Positions 44,917 through 46,382 of a stretch of 46,382 nt of DNA are shown here, in pieces. The position numbers and the translations under genes are program-made. Origin of the DNA: Acidobacteriaceae bacterium (GTDB taxonomy: Bacteria > Acidobacteriota > Terriglobia > Terriglobales > Acidobacteriaceae); the NCBI GenBank assembly GCA_027452245.1, contig DAIDGW010000019.1, forward strand, positions 1 to 46,382. The letters are read 5' to 3'. The notes below the pieces were generated by a model. That model saw only the letters and a list, made by a program, of their open reading frames with translations. It was not told the origin of the DNA and ran no database searches. The number at the start of each line of letters is the position of its first letter. The first letter of the stretch is position 1.

Positions 44917-45465
44917 TCAGTGCGTGCGGTGCAGGTCAAAATGCGCATGCACCGGCTTGTCCCCGGGCATCATGTAAATCCAATCTTCAGTGTGATGATT
45001 GGGGTCGATCACGGTGAAGACAGCATGGTACATGTGCCCGTATTGATTGCTGCCGGAAAGATCCGAGAAGTCGAACTCGACGGTTTTTCCGTCGGAGTTG
45101 CGCGCGATCATGTGCGGACGATTGCCGGCATCGCAATAGTGCACAAGATTCAGCTGACCATCGTTCAAGTACAGCATGGTGACCGGATGATCGTACTTCG
45201 AAGCATCCAGAGGGGTGCCGGCTTCCTGCATTTCGTGCACGATGGCATTGCCGCGGGACGTAATGCGCATGGAGACATGGACCGGTTTGCCGGTGGACAT
45301 GTCAGGCTGCGGCGGAGTTACGGTAACGGGGCCTTCCCAGTCGCCGGCCAGGGTCTTCAGGTCGTCAAATGACTTTTGCGCATCAGTCTGGGCAAACGCC
45401 ATGGTGGAAAGCAATGTCATCACAGCCGCGAGCAGAAGCACCGGCTGAAAGCGAACGGATTTCAT
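44917..45465 (-). CDS. Exported hypothetical protein
   Basis: A 182-aa protein with a signal peptide (LLLAAVMTLLSTMAFAQ). ATG 45465 is chosen because AGGAG lies about eight bases upstream; a start at 45489 adds eight residues without one. The mature part is a beta-rich domain (LAGDWEGPVTV, AIVHEMQEAGTPL, PVTMLYLNDGQLNLVHYCD, WIYMMPGDKPVHAHFDL). The LAGDWEG start and the following strands suggest a lipocalin- or nitrobindin-like barrel, which is a guess only. A 24-bp near-palindrome lies 70 bp upstream. Confidence 0.82.
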   Translation of the reverse strand: MKSVRFQPVLLLAAVMTLLSTMAFAQTDAQKSFDDLKTLAGDWEGPVTVTPPQPDMSTGKPVHVSMRITSRGNAIVHEMQEAGTPLDASKYDHPVTMLYLNDGQLNLVHYCDAGNRPHMIARNSDGKTVEFDFSDLSGSNQYGHMYHAVFTVIDPNHHTEDWIYMMPGDKPVHAHFDLHRTH

Positions 45466-45534
45466 GAGTCTTCTCCTTTTTGTTTTCACTCCCGAGGCTC
45501 GTTTTGCATCCGAACGCCAGATCTGTCGTTCTTT

Positions 45535-45558
45535 AGTGTTGTAGTTAACTATAACACT
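45535..45558. promoter_or_regulatory. 24-bp near-perfect dyad, candidate operator
   Basis: AGTGTT, then a 12-bp centre containing TAGTTAACTA, then AACACT: the 24 bases match their reverse complement at 22 positions (mismatch pair at positions 7 and 18). The surroundings are AT-rich (TTATTTTGCAAGC). It lies 70 bp upstream of the exported gene at 45465 (minus). Palindromes of this length and AT-rich core are typical repressor operators; the cognate regulator is unknown. A weak TTGCAA box lies just upstream on the minus strand. Confidence 0.5.
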
Positions 45559-45777
45559 TGTTATTTTGCAAGCATTTTTTGCCTTTATTTTTGAGTGCCA
45601 GAGGGTGTTAACGTTCTACGCACGAGTCTGCTGACCTACGGAGTGCTCTTTAAGGTTGACCGGGGCGTACTGTGATCTACCCCTCCGCCGCTCGGAAACG
45701 GGCGGTATTGCCGCGCGAGATAGGCTGTGACAAAACAATGGAGTTCAAACTTAGCGAGGCTTGCATACGGAGGCGTT

Positions 45778-45954
45778 ATGACTCGGAAACTCCGTGCCTA
45801 TTGCTGGATCTGCGGAAAAGAAGTTCCGCTGGAACATTGCAAGACCGACGAGCACGGCCACGCGGTACACGATTATTGCTACTCGACGCGCGTAAAGCTG
45901 GAAGGAGAATCTTCGCGGAAGCATGCTTCCCGCGCTGAGCGGACACAAAATTGA
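45778..45954 (+). CDS. Small zinc-ribbon-like hypothetical protein
   Basis: A 58-aa protein starting MTRKLRAYCWICGKEV. It contains CWIC, a further Cys (HCKTDEHGHAVH) with paired His, and DYCY, an arrangement that could bind one zinc ion. ATG 45778 has GGAGG six bases upstream; an earlier GTG at 45727 adds 17 residues of low likelihood. I recall similar short proteins in Acidobacteria but no function. Nothing adjacent in the same operon. Confidence 0.65.
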   Translation: MTRKLRAYCWICGKEVPLEHCKTDEHGHAVHDYCYSTRVKLEGESSRKHASRAERTQN

Positions 45955-46045
45955 GCTCCGGATTTGTGTCTTGCGACGCGATTTCAGGTTCCGGAGTGCT
46001 CCGGTGTTCTTGCCTGTGTAATTTACCGACCGTAGAAACGGCGAC

Positions 46046-46160
46046 GCAGGGGTCCGCTACTCTCTGCGGGGACCTGCTAACCAATCGTTGAAGGGAAAGC
46101 ACCCGGCCTTTCTGTGTTCCGGAAATGGACCGGAGCCTTGGTTCGATGAAGCCAGGGTGG
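46046..46160 (+). ncRNA. Candidate structured 5' leader of the right-edge gene
   Basis: Four hairpins occur in a row. First: GCAGGGGTCCGC with GCGGGGACCTGC at 46046-46077 (with bulges). Second: GGAAAG/CTTTCT at 46094-46113. Third: TTCCGG/CCGGAG at 46117-46135. Fourth: CCTTGG/CCAGGG at 46136-46157 (one wobble). The dense pairing over about 110 nt, ending about 105 nt before the next start codon, suggests an RNA-structured leader. No known riboswitch family could be assigned. Confidence 0.4.
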
Positions 46161-46263
46161 CGCCAAAGGGCGTTCTGCTGCTGATTCTGGATTGAGATAT
46201 ACTTCCCCGGCCGGAGTTTCCCCAACTCCTCGTTCGGCCCGCATTCTGCTTCAGGAGTGAATC

Positions 46264-46382
46264 ATGAGATGTCCAGGACTGCGCCTGCTCATTTTTTTAG
46301 TGATCTTAGCGATGTTCATCCCGCGCCCGGCGCTCGCCGGCACGGAAACAATCCTGCATAACTTCGTTCCTTTCCCACACGG
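46264..46382 (+). CDS. Exported protein, N-terminal fragment (possibly GloVer-repeat type)
   Basis: Only the first 39 codons lie in the window. ATG 46264 has CAGGAG seven bases upstream. It has a signal peptide (LLIFLVILAMFIPRPALAG) and a mature start TETILHNFVPFPH. The TxLHxF start is what I associate with 'choice-of-anchor tandem repeat' (GloVer motif) exported proteins common in Acidobacteria. With 39 residues this is only a guess. A structured leader precedes it. Confidence 0.55.
   Translation, partial: MRCPGLRLLIFLVILAMFIPRPALAGTETILHNFVPFPH

Noticed and set aside
46046..46263. c-di-GMP (GEMM) or other known riboswitch.
   Set aside because: Only short stretches (AAAGC, CCGGCC) fit; the conserved GGGCAAACC and tetraloop-receptor parts are missing.

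Overview
The window looks like chromosomal DNA from an Acidobacteriota (Terriglobia-like) soil bacterium. This is inferred from gene content and style: moderate-to-high GC, a diderm envelope gene set, a secretin with a cohesin tail, UbiA/MqnP-type prenyltransferase, many small exported proteins and abundant palindromic intergenic repeats. No rRNA or other phylogenetic marker was available to prove it.

Layout. 1-230: the 3' end of an IS481-like transposase with its terminal repeats, next to tRNA-Val(CAC). 491-5333 (minus): exported GH42 glycosidase, UbiA-like prenyltransferase, polysaccharide deacetylase and protein isoaspartate methyltransferase. 5397-13236 (minus): a translationally coupled outer-membrane biogenesis operon, BamA/TamA-like protein with about seven POTRA repeats, then a SurA-like chaperone without PPIase domain, then TamB. 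13426-15076: a ThiF/MoeB-type E1 enzyme and SmpB. 15422-18747: a type II secretion/type IV pilus module (secretin-cohesin fusion and two GspG-like pseudopilins). 18830-27447: histidine degradation (hutU, hutI, ftcD) interrupted by an M1 aminopeptidase, a glutaredoxin-like protein and a PagL-like lipid A deacylase. 27644-30958: an exported protein of unknown function, GlmU and an SDR reductase.

31052-37371 is a [NiFe]-hydrogenase maturation operon (universal stress protein, maturation protease, hypF, hypC, hypD, hypE) behind a CRP/FNR-like palindrome. No hydrogenase subunits and no hypA or hypB lie in the window. Then come an orphan FitA-type antitoxin, glutamate dehydrogenase with a clear terminator, and a decayed stretch (39559-40332) holding a broken REP-associated tyrosine transposase (RAYT) and its palindromes. 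40361-43957 (minus) carries an ECF-type sigma factor with a small membrane partner and a GntR/ABC-2 transporter operon. The right end has a DUF4386-like membrane protein, two small exported or zinc-ribbon proteins, and the start of an exported protein behind a structured leader.

The most unusual signal is repeat invasion of the hyp operon. Two unrelated palindromic repeat families sit inside coding sequence without breaking the frame. A RAYT/REP-type hairpin (12-bp arms, 7-nt loop) lies in hypF, and its relatives lie in and beside the broken RAYT gene. A bipartite element of about 65 bp lies in antisense orientation in hypE, and an intergenic copy lies directly upstream of the gntR regulator. 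Both add peptide segments to otherwise normal maturation proteins.
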